Shown here in pieces: positions 1 to 7,605 of a stretch of 64,000 bases of DNA (the first letter of the stretch is position 1; every line of letters begins with the position of its first letter). Source of the DNA: JAICUY01 sp963716585. GTDB taxonomy: Bacteria > Chloroflexota > Limnocylindria > QHBO01. The stretch lies in NCBI GenBank assembly GCA_963716585.1, contig CAVQTN010000002.1, forward strand, positions 124,001 to 188,000, given 5' to 3'. The position numbers were made by a program, and so were the translations under genes. The notes beneath the pieces are model-generated. The model ran no database searches, had not been told where the DNA came from, and worked only from the letters and a program-made list of their open reading frames with translations.

Positions 1-32
1 ACTTCGCCGGTCGGCGTTGCGACCGTCGTCAT
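1..32 (-). CDS. N-terminus of a gene coupled to ArsR (partial, runs off the window)
   Basis: The first eleven codons read MTTVATPTGEV, starting at an ATG (32-30) that overlaps the TGA of the upstream ArsR gene as ATGA, the classic translational-coupling junction. Everything past codon 11 lies outside the window. In this family context (SdpR/ArsR regulator with a coupled downstream gene) the partner is often an AHSA1/SRPBCC ligand-binding protein. That identity is inference from context; the visible residues are too few to show it. Confidence 0.5.
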   Translation of the reverse strand, partial: MTTVATPTGE

Positions 33-376
33 GGTGTGCTCCCTTCGTCGGTGCTGGGCGATCGTCCGGCGGTGCGGGTCACCGACAGGTGATCATCGAG
101 GCGGTCGAGCGAGGCCGACCAGTGACGCCGGTAGGGCTCGAGCCACTCGTCGATCTCGCGGAGCGGACCTGGGTCGAGGCGATACAGGCGCTGCTGTCGA
201 TCGGCGCGGGCGACGACCATGCCGGCCTCTCGCAGGACGCGCAGGTGCTTGGAGACGCCCGGCTGGCTCAGGCCCAGACGGGCGGCGAGATTGCCCACGG
301 ACGCCTCGCCGTCGCGCAGGACGTTCAAGATCTCGCAGCGACGCGGCTCGGCGAGAACGGCGAAGGCTGTCGGCAC
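29..376 (-). CDS. ArsR-family winged-helix transcriptional regulator
   Basis: This is a 115-residue protein of normal size for a small ArsR/SmtB repressor. Residues about 5-75 form the winged helix: the recognition helix is LSQPGVSKHLRVLREAGMV (36-54), followed by the wing with ARADRQQRLYRLDPG. No metal-binding cysteine pair is visible, so it resembles the SdpR-like, non-metal branch. The start is GTG at 376; a second GTG lies two bases upstream. The stop overlaps the start of the next minus-strand gene (ATGA), so the two form an operon. It probably represses its own promoter, where a short CATA-N4-TATG dyad lies. Confidence 0.85.
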   Translation of the reverse strand: MPTAFAVLAEPRRCEILNVLRDGEASVGNLAARLGLSQPGVSKHLRVLREAGMVVARADRQQRLYRLDPGPLREIDEWLEPYRRHWSASLDRLDDHLSVTRTAGRSPSTDEGSTP

Positions 377-382
377 ACCGCT

Positions 383-411
383 ACATAACCATACAGATAT
401 GTAACTGTCAA
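383..411 (-). promoter_or_regulatory. Promoter and candidate operator of the ArsR gene
   Basis: On the minus strand TTGACA (411-406) and TTATGT (388-383) are separated by 17 bp, a good sigma-70-type pair just upstream of the GTG start. The dyad CATACAGATATG (390-401) lies in the spacer, where a repressor would block RNA polymerase. Autoregulation is inferred; the elements are read directly. Confidence 0.55.
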
Positions 412-525
412 GGCATATGTCGTGCTTGACGCTCGACCAGGCAAACGAAACGCAACTCGAGAGTCAGGCGCTGATCCTCACGGCGGTGCTTCTCCGACGA
501 CAGCAGTCGGTCGTCAAGTGCGGAG

Positions 526-2711
526 CTAGGCCGGCTCGACGTTCCCCGTGGTGCCGTCGACGGTGACTCGCATGCCTGTCCGCAGGCGGGCCGTCGCGTC
601 GCCACAGCCGACCACGGCCGGAATCCCATACTCGCGAGCGATGATCGAGGCGTGCGCCGCTGGGCTCCCGATATCGGTCACGACCGCGATCGCTCGAGTG
701 AAGAGGGGTGTCCAGGCTGGGGCCGTGAGCGACGCGACGAGGACCTCGCCGGGCTCAAACTCGTCGAACTGCTGCGGACCGCGGATCACCCGGACCGCCC
801 CACTGGCGCGACCCGGGGACGCCGGGGTGCCCGAGACGATTGCGGTATCCGATGGAACAGCTCCGAACGTCCGTGACATGCCGTCGAACAGCTTCTTCAA
901 TAGCGGGTTCAGCCGTCCGACGAGCAGGGGCGGTACGAGGCGGGCCTGCTGCTCCCGCATCGAGCGGCGGGCGGCCACGTCGATGCGCGAAGCCGGGCCA
1001 CCGTCGCCGAGCGCCGACAGCACTTCGTCACGGGTCAGGAAGAAGATGTCGTCAGGCTCGGCGATCACCCCACGCGAGGCGAGCGTCTCGCCGATTCGCC
1101 ACACCGCCCGTCGCATGACCGGCCACGCGATCGTCAGTTCGGCCACCTGCTCCTCGCGCAACGGAACGAGGTGCTGGGCGTCGGCCAGCAGGCGCTGAAA
1201 CGCTCGAAGGCGACGCGGGGACGAAGCGAGCGCGGCGAAGGCTGCCTCCTCCGCGGCATGCCTCGCTTCGACGAGCGCAGCATGATCCGCGGCCGGCCTG
1301 GTCGCCGAGCCCGCTCGCGGCCCGGGTGCATGCCACCAGTCCAGCGAGACCACGGCATGTCGAGCTGGATCCCTCGGCGCCTCGAAGCCGGTCAGGAGAG
1401 GCAGGTGGCTGCCGGCGAGCGAGGGCGCCAGGTGGCGGCGGTAGAAGCCGGCGAGGTTGACCTCCATCTTGTACGCGGCCCCGGCCAAAACGGTGACCCA
1501 GGTGAACGATTCGCCGGCGAGGTCCGCGAGCTCATCGATCAGCGCCGGTAGGCTTGCCACCGGCAGCGCGTCGACGCGGTTCTCGGCGGCTGCGACCGCT
1601 GCGCGATAGCGAGGCTGCACGTCCGCTCGCCACTCCCGCTCGGCGAGGGGGAAGGCATGGCGGACGGTTGCGGGATTGATCCCCGCCACGCGCCGCGGGA
1701 ATCGGATGAGGTGCCACAGCATGTTCGGCAGGTTGCGGGCGAAGGCTGCGGGAGTGGCCCAGTTGAGCGTGTAGAAGTACCACCCATTGACGACGACGTG
1801 GTACGGCCGCGGTACCCGTTGGCCGATCATCTTCAGGTAGTCGGCATGCGTCCGCTCCTCCATCGCGGTCAGCAGCCACGACTCGAAGAGCGGCGTCACC
1901 GGCTCCAAGATCCACTCGCCGAATCTGAGCTGGCGGGTGTAGGCGCCGGGGGCGGGAGGTTCCCACGAGACGTCGGGCGGGAGGGCGGTCATCGGTCGGG
2001 CCTGCAGGATCCAGAGCCCGCCGTCCGCATCGATGACCCACTCGATGTCCTGCGGGACGCCCATGGTGGCCGCGATCCGCCGTGCCTCGCTCGCCACGAG
2101 CATGGCCCGGTCGCGATCGATCGCGTGCTCTGGCTGCCGCCGCGCCGTCGCGACGCCGCCAGCGACGGCCCACTCGTCGCCGAAGCTCGCGCCGGATACG
2201 AGCCGTTCGCCGAGGCCGCGGACCGCCGTGATGACGCAGGAGCGCCGATCCCCATTGATCGGATCGGCGGTGAACGCCACGCCGGCGGCGGCCGGCGCGA
2301 CCATGCGCTGGACGATCACCGCCATGTGGCCGTTGGCAGCGGGTCCATACGCCTCCGCCCGGGCGGCCCGTGCGCTGGCCAGGACGTGATCCGCAGCGGC
2401 GGGCAGCCCATCGGCCGACACGTCCAGGACCGTCTCATACATGCCGGCGAAGGAGTGCTCCGCCCCGTCTTCCGCGATGCCGCTCGACCGAACGGCAAAC
2501 GGGCCGGTGCCGAGGTCCGCCACGCTCGCCTGGAGCAGCGAGCCGCGCTCCTCCGCGGACATTCCGCCGGCGGCAACGGTCAGGACCAGCCCGTCGGGAA
2601 CGCGGGCACCGGCGGCGATCAGCTCACCGAGCTGGGCGGCCTTGCCGCCGACCTCGGCAGCATCGGCCTTGCGCACGATCTCGCCAGGCGCCGGACGGCG
2701 GGTGCACTCAT
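526..2711 (-). CDS. PEP-utilising phosphotransferase (rifampin-phosphotransferase/PEP-synthase-like)
   Basis: The protein has an N-terminal PEP/pyruvate-binding ATP-grasp domain and a C-terminal phosphohistidine swivel domain. Seen in the sequence, numbered from the internal GTG at 2676 (716 residues): the start motif with VGGKAAQLGEL near 9-19, the nucleotide-binding stretch FAVRSSGIAEDG near 60-71, FTADPINGD, and the swivel motif GSPAAHASIIARE near 670 containing the catalytic His. Enzymes of this architecture phosphorylate a small acceptor or make PEP; the middle region is not diagnostic, so an antibiotic-inactivating role is only possible. As sequenced, the frame runs uninterrupted from the TetR gene, but an ATG at 2711 overlapping the repaired TetR stop suggests a separate gene with one missing base near 2690. 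The GTG at 2676 is the intact-frame alternative. Confidence 0.7.
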
Positions 2712-3321
2712 CGTTCCTTCCTCTCGTTGATCGCGAAGATCGCCGCGCGCACGATCCAGTCGATCTCTTGGCCACCTCGTCGACCGATAGCCCCAGGTGA
2801 TCTCGCCACATCCGCAGCGACGAGGAGGCAGTCACGACCGCGAGCAGCCGCGTGATCCGCTCCCGGTCGGCCTTCCGCAGCTTCGGCTCGATCGAGTCAG
2901 TCAGGCGTCGGATGCGCTGCAAACGAGTCGGCATCGTCGCGTGCCGCACCTCTGACGCCCCCGGGCTGGCCATCGCCGCGCGCGACATATCGTCGAGATT
3001 GTCGAGGCGCTCGACGAGCGCGCGAACCATGGGTCGCAGCTCGTCCAGGGAGCGCGGATCAGCGACCGTGTCCAGGCCGGCCTTGCGCGCGGCGTGGGGA
3101 TAGACGGCGGCCAGAAGCTCGCGCTTCGTACGGAAGTGGCGGTAGACCGTAGGGACGGACACCGCGGCCTCCCTGGCCACCGCCGGGACGGACAGACTCG
3201 CCAGGCCGGTCGCAATCACCCGCATGGTGGCGTCCAGGATGCGGGCTCGCGTCTCCTCGGTCTGCTGAGCGCGCAGCTCGCTTCGGTACGCTCGGCCGGT
3301 CTTCGCGGCGATGCGTCCCAT
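2708..3321 (-). CDS. TetR-family regulator (frameshifted near its C-terminus)
   Basis: Residues 20-75 hold the TetR helix-turn-helix (TRARILDATMRVIATGLASL, then VSVPTVYRHFRTKRELLAAVY), followed by a helical ligand domain. Near 2770 the frame breaks. One base restored in the AAGAGATC run gives a natural end, IDWIVRAAIFAINERKER plus TGA at 2710-2708, overlapping the next ATG. The interval is 614 bp, exactly one short of a multiple of three. Without repair the ORF reads through into the PEP enzyme as a 931-residue fusion. It starts 7 bp after the DUF6220-like gene ends and probably controls the operator at 3829-3855. Confidence 0.8.
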
Positions 3322-3328
3322 GTGATCC

Positions 3329-3814
3329 CTACGCCTCCGGACTGCCGGTCAGCGAGAGGACGAGCACGATGATGACGACGAGGGCGACGGCGACCCACTC
3401 CCCGATCGTCGTCTTCCGATCCGCATCGGTCTCGCCAACCAACCTCGTGGCCCCGCGGGCGACGACGGTCGCCAGCCAGAATGCCAGCAGCGCGCCGACC
3501 GGGTGGAATGCTGCCGCGATGGGAAGGTCGGCCCGAACTGCGGCAAGGATCGGCACGAAGAAGATCGTCACTGCTAGAGCCGTCGCCTGTAGGACTTGGG
3601 CGCGGCCCGCGCGCGCGAGCGCCGCGGCCACGAGAACCGGGAGTGGACCAAGATGCAGGAGCCAGCCGAAGGTGGTGTGCAGCTCCAGGTTCTCCGACCC
3701 GACGAAGAGGCCCAGGCCTATGAAGAAGACCTGGAGAACGATTCCCGCGACGAATGCCCAAGCCAGAACGACGTACGCGTACCGTGCAGCGCGGACCATC
3801 CCAAGACCCTCCAT
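3329..3814 (-). CDS. DUF6220-like four-helix membrane protein
   Basis: The protein is 161 residues with four hydrophobic segments: VVLAWAFVAGIVLQVFFIGLG, LLHLGPLPVLVAAALA, ALAVTIFFVPILAAV and VAVALVVIIVLVL. Conserved features include LELHTTFGWLLHLGPL in the second helix region and HPVGALLAFWLA in a later segment, as in the DUF6220 membrane family of unknown function. The ATG at 3814 was chosen because GGGGGTG precedes it by a few bases. The longer frame to 3871 would run into the promoter. It is first in an operon with the TetR regulator and PEP enzyme. Confidence 0.75.
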   Translation of the reverse strand: MEGLGMVRAARYAYVVLAWAFVAGIVLQVFFIGLGLFVGSENLELHTTFGWLLHLGPLPVLVAAALARAGRAQVLQATALAVTIFFVPILAAVRADLPIAAAFHPVGALLAFWLATVVARGATRLVGETDADRKTTIGEWVAVALVVIIVLVLSLTGSPEA

Positions 3815-3828
3815 TGACACCCCCGATA

Positions 3829-3871
3829 ATTCACGATACGAGTCATATTGTGAATATACGACCCGTGTCAA
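3829..3871 (-). promoter_or_regulatory. TetR-type operator overlapping the DUF6220-TetR-PEP operon promoter
   Basis: On the minus strand TTGACA (3871-3866) is followed after 17-18 bp by ATATGA/TATGAC (3848-3842). Across the -10 lies a 27-bp dyad at 3829-3855, with ATTCAC and GTGAAT ends and 22 of 27 positions self-complementary. A repressor here would occlude the -10. The TetR gene two cistrons downstream is the obvious candidate, making the operon autoregulated. Confidence 0.75.
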
Positions 3872-3879
3872 CTAACACG

Positions 3880-3912
3880 AAAAAGCCCCGATTCACGCTC
3901 AGAATCGGGGCT
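3880..3912 (-). terminator. Rho-independent terminator, probably the displaced tRNA-Glu terminator
   Basis: Perfect 11-bp arms AGCCCCGATTC (3884-3894) and GAATCGGGGCT (3902-3912) enclose a 7-base loop, followed on the minus strand by five T residues. A close, weaker copy sits directly after tRNA-Glu at 5534-5562. A natural reading is that this was the original tRNA terminator, displaced by integration of the intervening DNA. Confidence 0.8.
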
Positions 3913-3926
3913 CCCAGGATTGGTGC

Positions 3927-3945
3927 TGGTACCGCATACCGGATT
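3927..3945. repeat. att-like duplicate of the tRNA-Glu 3' end
   Basis: Nineteen bases are identical to 5573-5591, the 3' end of the tRNA-Glu gene including its CCA. The match is preceded in both places by the same hairpin block, so 3884-3945 and 5534-5591 are direct repeats flanking about 1.6 kb. Site-specific integration into a tRNA 3' end leaves exactly this signature. No integrase gene is present, so the element is a relic. Confidence 0.75.
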
Positions 3946-4458
3946 TCCTGTGAAACGTCTCATGCGTCTCAGCCGCGCACAGCCAGCACATCCAAGAGAC
4001 GCATGAGACACATGAGACAGGATCCATAAGGGTCCAGATAAGGGACCAAACGAGCGGAAACGTCCTCGCTCCCCGCCTCGTGCTCAGCCGAGCCGCCAGG
4101 ACGACCCGATCTGAGCTGGATTCCGGGTGAGTATGATGCTCACATTCCAGATGAGTCCAGTGCCCAGGTCCGATCCGTAAGCAGTCTGATGGCCACGCCC
4201 GTGCGAAGTGTCTGAAGCTTTCCGTGCCGATGTCAGCGCGGGAGAGTCGGCGCGCAAATAGGAGACGTCGAACCGCCTGGTCGCCATCCACGCCACGGCG
4301 AGACGCGACGCGGCGCCGAGCGTGAGCCGGCCGTCGAGAGCCATGCGGTCGAGTCGTCGACCGCGCGGTTCGATCAGGTCCGCGGAATCGAACAGCGGGC
4401 GCCCGTGGGCGCCCGCTGTCGTCGAAGCTGTTCGGCCCGCCCACGGCGGGCCCGCGGA
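3946..4458. other. Non-coding stretch inside the tRNA-Glu element
   Basis: No convincing gene is seen; the short frames present have no family resemblance. It contains a perfect 14-bp inverted repeat, GTCTCATGCGTCTC (3957-3970) and its complement (3996-4009), with an extra CATGAGAC copy straight after. A 25-bp sequence at 4027-4051 recurs with two mismatches at 5490-5514. These may be integrase arm or excision sites of the lost element. Confidence 0.5.
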
Positions 4459-4728
4459 TCAGGCCCGGGTCGTGAACCAGATCGTCGGCGCCGAGGTCAC
4501 GCCGGCGTCGTGCATCGCCGTCTTGAGCTCTGGGCTGCCGGCGAAGGCCTTGGCGGCCTGCAGCGTGGCGAAGTCATGCGTGACCGTGATGTCATTCGCG
4601 TTGTCGGCGGCCTGGTAGACCGCCGTGTCCGTCACGCCCAGAGCCTTCTGGGTGGGGGCGAAGTCGTCGAAGATGCGGCGCCATGCAGCGCAGTCGGCGA
4701 CCGTGTGTCGAACAAACAGCGTAGCCAT
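4459..4728 (-). CDS. Small dimeric alpha/beta-barrel (ABM-like) protein
   Basis: This 89-residue protein has the pattern of stress-induced ABM-fold proteins: an opening strand MATLFVRHTVADCAAWRRIF, a central HDFATLQAAKAFAGSPELK helix and a closing strand APTIWFTTRA. Members act as small monooxygenase- or cyclase-like proteins, mostly of unknown substrate. GGGAGAC lies 5 bp upstream of the ATG. It is divergent from the MarR gene and its start is about 70 bp from the MarR-type palindrome, so it may be the regulator's target. It lies in the tRNA-Glu element. Confidence 0.8.
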   Translation of the reverse strand: MATLFVRHTVADCAAWRRIFDDFAPTQKALGVTDTAVYQAADNANDITVTHDFATLQAAKAFAGSPELKTAMHDAGVTSAPTIWFTTRA

Positions 4729-4797
4729 CGGATGTCTCCCGGATCACTCAGGCCGCGGCGGGGACCTCTCGCCGTCTAATCGAATGATCGTGCTCTA

Positions 4798-4823
4798 ACA
4801 GTATCTGCACTTGCAGAGACTGT
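4798..4823. promoter_or_regulatory. MarR-type palindromic operator between divergent genes
   Basis: Arms ACAGTATCTGCA (4798-4809) and TGCAGAGACTGT (4812-4823) are separated by two bases and match with one mismatch. The site lies between the ABM-like gene (minus) and the MarR gene (plus). Its size and symmetry suit a MarR dimer. Binding is inferred. Confidence 0.65.
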
Positions 4824-4840
4824 CAATAGGGTAGTTGTGA

Positions 4841-5356
4841 ATGCAGGAGAACTCGCGTACCCTCTCGCCATGCAACCGAACGACGAGTCTCCGGCAGCCG
4901 ACGACGACCTGGTTCGACGCCTGGCGCAGTGTCCTGTTCGCGAGCGCGCGGGTCCTCAGGATCGCTGACCTCGACATGCTGGAGCACGATGGCTTCCCGT
5001 TGACGTGGTTCGACGTGCTCTCGCGGCTCGCCGATGCGGGGCCGGCCGGCCTCCGTATGCAGGAGCTGGAGGAGCTCGCGCTCTTCACCCGCGGCGGGCT
5101 GACCCGGCTGGTGGACCGTATCGAGGCCGCCGGCCTGGTCCGGCGCGAGCCGGTACCCGGCGACCGTCGTGGCGTCCGGGTGGTGCTCACCGCCGACGGC
5201 CGGCAACGCTATACCGCGGCAATTGCCCGACACCGGGAGGTCATCGAGCGCGAGTTCGGGCGGCGGCTGACGCCCACCCAGCACCGGGCGGTCGCCGACG
5301 CGCTCTGGCCGTGGTGGCACGACGCCGCCCCTGCGGACTTCCCAGACGCCGGCTAG
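4841..5356 (+). CDS. MarR-family transcriptional regulator (N-terminal frameshift likely)
   Basis: The winged helix is clear: LTWFDVLSRLADAGPAGLRM, LALFTRGGLTRLVDRIEAAG and the wing RREPVPGDRRGVRVVLT, followed by the C-terminal dimer helices. The intact frame begins at 4841, but the ATG at 4870 in another frame reads MQPNDESPAADDDLV. Joining it with one extra base removed near 4913 yields the typical opening LVDAWRSVLFASARVL. The 4870-5356 interval is one base over a multiple of three, which supports this. It is divergent from the ABM-like gene with the operator between them. Confidence 0.85.
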   Translation: MQENSRTLSPCNRTTSLRQPTTTWFDAWRSVLFASARVLRIADLDMLEHDGFPLTWFDVLSRLADAGPAGLRMQELEELALFTRGGLTRLVDRIEAAGLVRREPVPGDRRGVRVVLTADGRQRYTAAIARHREVIEREFGRRLTPTQHRAVADALWPWWHDAAPADFPDAG

Positions 5357-5489
5357 CCTGATCCGCACACCTTCGCGTCCTCGCCGATGCGGTCGACGGG
5401 ACTGCAGCCGGATCAACGGCTGTACGCCCGGCGCGCCACCGGTCATCGCGCCGCGCCGACGCGGTCGAGGCTGGCGACTCCGGGCCGGA

Positions 5490-5514
5490 TTAGGGACCAG
5501 ATAAGGGACCAAAC
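5490..5514. repeat. Second copy of the 25-bp repeat of the tRNA-Glu element
   Basis: The sequence around AGATAAGGGACCAAAC matches 4027-4051 with two mismatches. The copies sit just inside the two ends of the putative element. On the plus strand they would encode IRDQIRDQT-like residues, which could be the tail of a lost integrase. That is speculative. Confidence 0.4.
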
Positions 5515-5533
5515 CGCCGCGCCGCGGTCACGA

Positions 5534-5562
5534 AGCCCCGATTCGTGCTCAGAATCAGGCCT
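5534..5562 (-). terminator. Hairpin after tRNA-Glu (degenerate copy of the 3884-3912 terminator)
   Basis: AGCCCCGATTC (5534-5544) and GAATCAGGCCT (5552-5562) form an imperfect stem immediately 3' of the tRNA. The T tract is reduced to TTCGT. It is homologous to the perfect hairpin at 3884-3912 and is part of the duplicated block. Confidence 0.5.
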
Positions 5563-5572
5563 AGATGAGACT

Positions 5573-5649
5573 TGGTACCGCATACCGGATTCGAACCGGT
5601 GATCTCCGCCTTGAGAGGGCGGTGTCCTGGGCCTCTAGACGAATGCGGC
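5573..5649 (-). tRNA. tRNA-Glu (anticodon CTC)
   Basis: The 77-base gene folds as a cloverleaf. The acceptor is GCCGCAT/ATGCGGT with a G-U first pair, the anticodon stem is CCGCC/GGCGG around the loop CTCTCAA (anticodon CTC), and the T-arm is CCGGTTCGAATCCGG. The encoded 3' end is ACCA. It reads GAG codons. Its last 19 bases are duplicated at 3927-3945, marking it as an integration site. Confidence 0.95.
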
Positions 5650-5726
5650 ACGCGTCGCAGGACGGGCCTCGAGTATAGCAAGGCCGATTCGGCGAGGCCA
5701 ACGCACCGTCGAAGCCGCCGCCTCGC

Positions 5727-6603
5727 TCAGTCGCGCACCCGGAAGTTGCGGACCGCGAAGGCCAGCACCACCACCCCGAAGGCGAGCAGGATCAGCGCCT
5801 CGAGCCAGATCGGCAGGACGTAGTCACCGATCGTCAGCGACAGCCGGTTCACCGCCGCCGCGGGCAGGCCCGCACCCTCGAGCATCACCCGACGCAGCGG
5901 GTCCATGCCATACGAAGCTGGATCCACCCGCGTCAGCACGGTCATCCAGTCCGGCAGACCCTGCAGCGGGAAGAGCGAGCCGGACAGGAAGAAGATCGGC
6001 ATCATCAGGAAGTTCATGACCACCTGGAAGCCCTGCATCGACGTCATGCGCGAGGCGATCAGCACGCCCAAGCGCCGACAGGGAGAACGCCAGCAGGAAC
6101 GAGAAGAGGATGACCAGCAGGATGCTCGTGACCGTCAGCTGCACGCCCACCACCGGCGCCAGCACCAGCAGGATGAGTCCCTGGACCATGGCCTGCGTCG
6201 CACCGCCCAGCGCCTTGCCGATGGCGACCGCCGAGCGGTCGATGGGCGCCACCAGCACCTCCTTGAGGAAGCCGAACTCGCGATCCCAGACGATGCTCAT
6301 GGCACCGAAGATCGCCGAGAACAGGATCGACATGCCGATGATCCCGGGGAAGATGAACTGGGTGTAGCTGAGCGTGCTCCCTCCGCCGCCAAAGCCGCCC
6401 GCGCCACCCAGCGCCGAGCCCAGGCCGGTGCCGAAGACGATCAGGAACAGGAGCGGCTGGGCCAGCGAGCCGAGCAGACGCATCCGGTCGCGCCAGAAGC
6501 GCAGGATGTCGCGGTACCAGATGATGTAGATGGCGCGCAGCGTCGGCCACACCCGCCCACGCCGCGGCTGTGCAATGGCTCGGCGCGCCCACAAGGACGC
6601 CAT
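5727..6603 (-). CDS. ABC-2 type export permease (DrrB-like), frameshifted
   Basis: The protein has about 292 residues once one extra base is removed near 6068, where a GGGC run interrupts FSLSALGVLIASRM. The 877-bp span is one over a multiple of three. It has six hydrophobic segments, including PLLFLIVFGTGLGSAL, FIFPGIIGMSILFSAIFGAM and the C-terminal ALILLAFGVVVLAFAV, and the permease motif MSIVWDREFGFLKEVLVAP typical of daunorubicin-type exporters. It lies 9 bp after the ATPase and forms the exporter with it. The substrate is unknown; this family exports drugs, lipids or polyketides. Confidence 0.85.
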
Positions 6604-6612
6604 TCGGTGTCG

Positions 6613-7605
6613 TCATCGTCGTCTGCCGCCTCCCCAGGCTCGGCCCATCATGCGCATCATGTCCTTCGAACCGGCCTCCTCTTCGCGAATGGCTCGGCCG
6701 GTCAGCTTGAGGAAGACGTCATCCAGGCTGGGCCGCCTGAACTGGACCGATGTGACCTCGGCGCCCGCCTCCCGCACGAGACGCGGCACGAACGCGGCGC
6801 CGTCCGGCACCTCGACGCGCAGCGAGCCGTTGTCGCGAATCGGCTCCGACCCGGCCAGCGCGGCGATCTGGGCGAAGGCGCGGTCGTTATCGGCGGTCGT
6901 GACCGTCACGACGTCGCCGCCGACCATCGCCTTCAGCTCGTCCGGCGTGCCGATCGCCTGGATCTTGCCCTGGTCGATGATCGCGATCCGATCGCAGTAC
7001 TCGGCCTCGTCCATGTAGTGGGTGGTCATGAAGATGGTCACGCCGTGGCGCTTGGGCAGCTCGGCGAGGTAGCTCCAGATGTGCCGCCGCGTCTGCGGAT
7101 CGAGGCCGATCGTCGGCTCGTCGAGGAAGAGGACGTTCGGCGTGTGCAGCATGCCGCGCGCGATCTCCAGACGGCGGCGCATGCCGCCCGAGAACGTCAT
7201 CACCACCGAGTCGGCGCGATCGGTCAGCTCGACCATCTCCAGCACCTCGTCGATGCGCTGCTTGCGGATCGAGGCCGGGACGTCATAGATGAAGGCGTGG
7301 AACTCGAGATTCTCACGCGCCGTGAGCTGCTGGTCGAGCGATGGATCCTGGAAGACGAGCCCGATATTGGCGCGGACGGCATCGGCCTGGCCATCCACGT
7401 CGAAGCCGGCGACGTGCGCGCTGCCGCTGGTCGCCTTGACCAGGGTGCACAGGATGTTGATCGTCGTCGACTTGCCCGCGCCGTTGGGGCCCAGGAAGCC
7501 GAAGATCTCGCCCGACCTGACCTCAAGGTCGATGCCGCGCACCGCCTCGACCTCTCCGTAACGCTTGACCAGGTCCTTGACGGCGATCACCGCCTGCTCG
7601 CTCAT
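6613..7605 (-). CDS. ABC exporter ATPase (DrrA-like)
   Basis: This 330-residue ATPase energises the adjacent ABC-2 permease. Walker A GPNGAGKST lies at 39-47, the Q-loop in GLVFQDPSL, the signature FSGGMRRR at 138-145, Walker B VLFLDEPT at 158-165 and the switch His in TTHYMDEAE. The C-terminal extension, after about residue 235, carries the RRPSLDDVFLKLTG motif seen in DrrA-type drug exporters. It overlaps the alpha/beta-hydrolase stop by 4 bp, so the two are coupled in one operon. Confidence 0.92.
   Translation of the reverse strand: MSEQAVIAVKDLVKRYGEVEAVRGIDLEVRSGEIFGFLGPNGAGKSTTINILCTLVKATSGSAHVAGFDVDGQADAVRANIGLVFQDPSLDQQLTARENLEFHAFIYDVPASIRKQRIDEVLEMVELTDRADSVVMTFSGGMRRRLEIARGMLHTPNVLFLDEPTIGLDPQTRRHIWSYLAELPKRHGVTIFMTTHYMDEAEYCDRIAIIDQGKIQAIGTPDELKAMVGGDVVTVTTADNDRAFAQIAALAGSEPIRDNGSLRVEVPDGAAFVPRLVREAGAEVTSVQFRRPSLDDVFLKLTGRAIREEEAGSKDMMRMMGRAWGGGRRR

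Noticed and set aside
5572..5823. Open frame beginning MVPHTGFEPVISALRG
   Set aside because: It is the reverse reading of tRNA-Glu, a well-known false gene.
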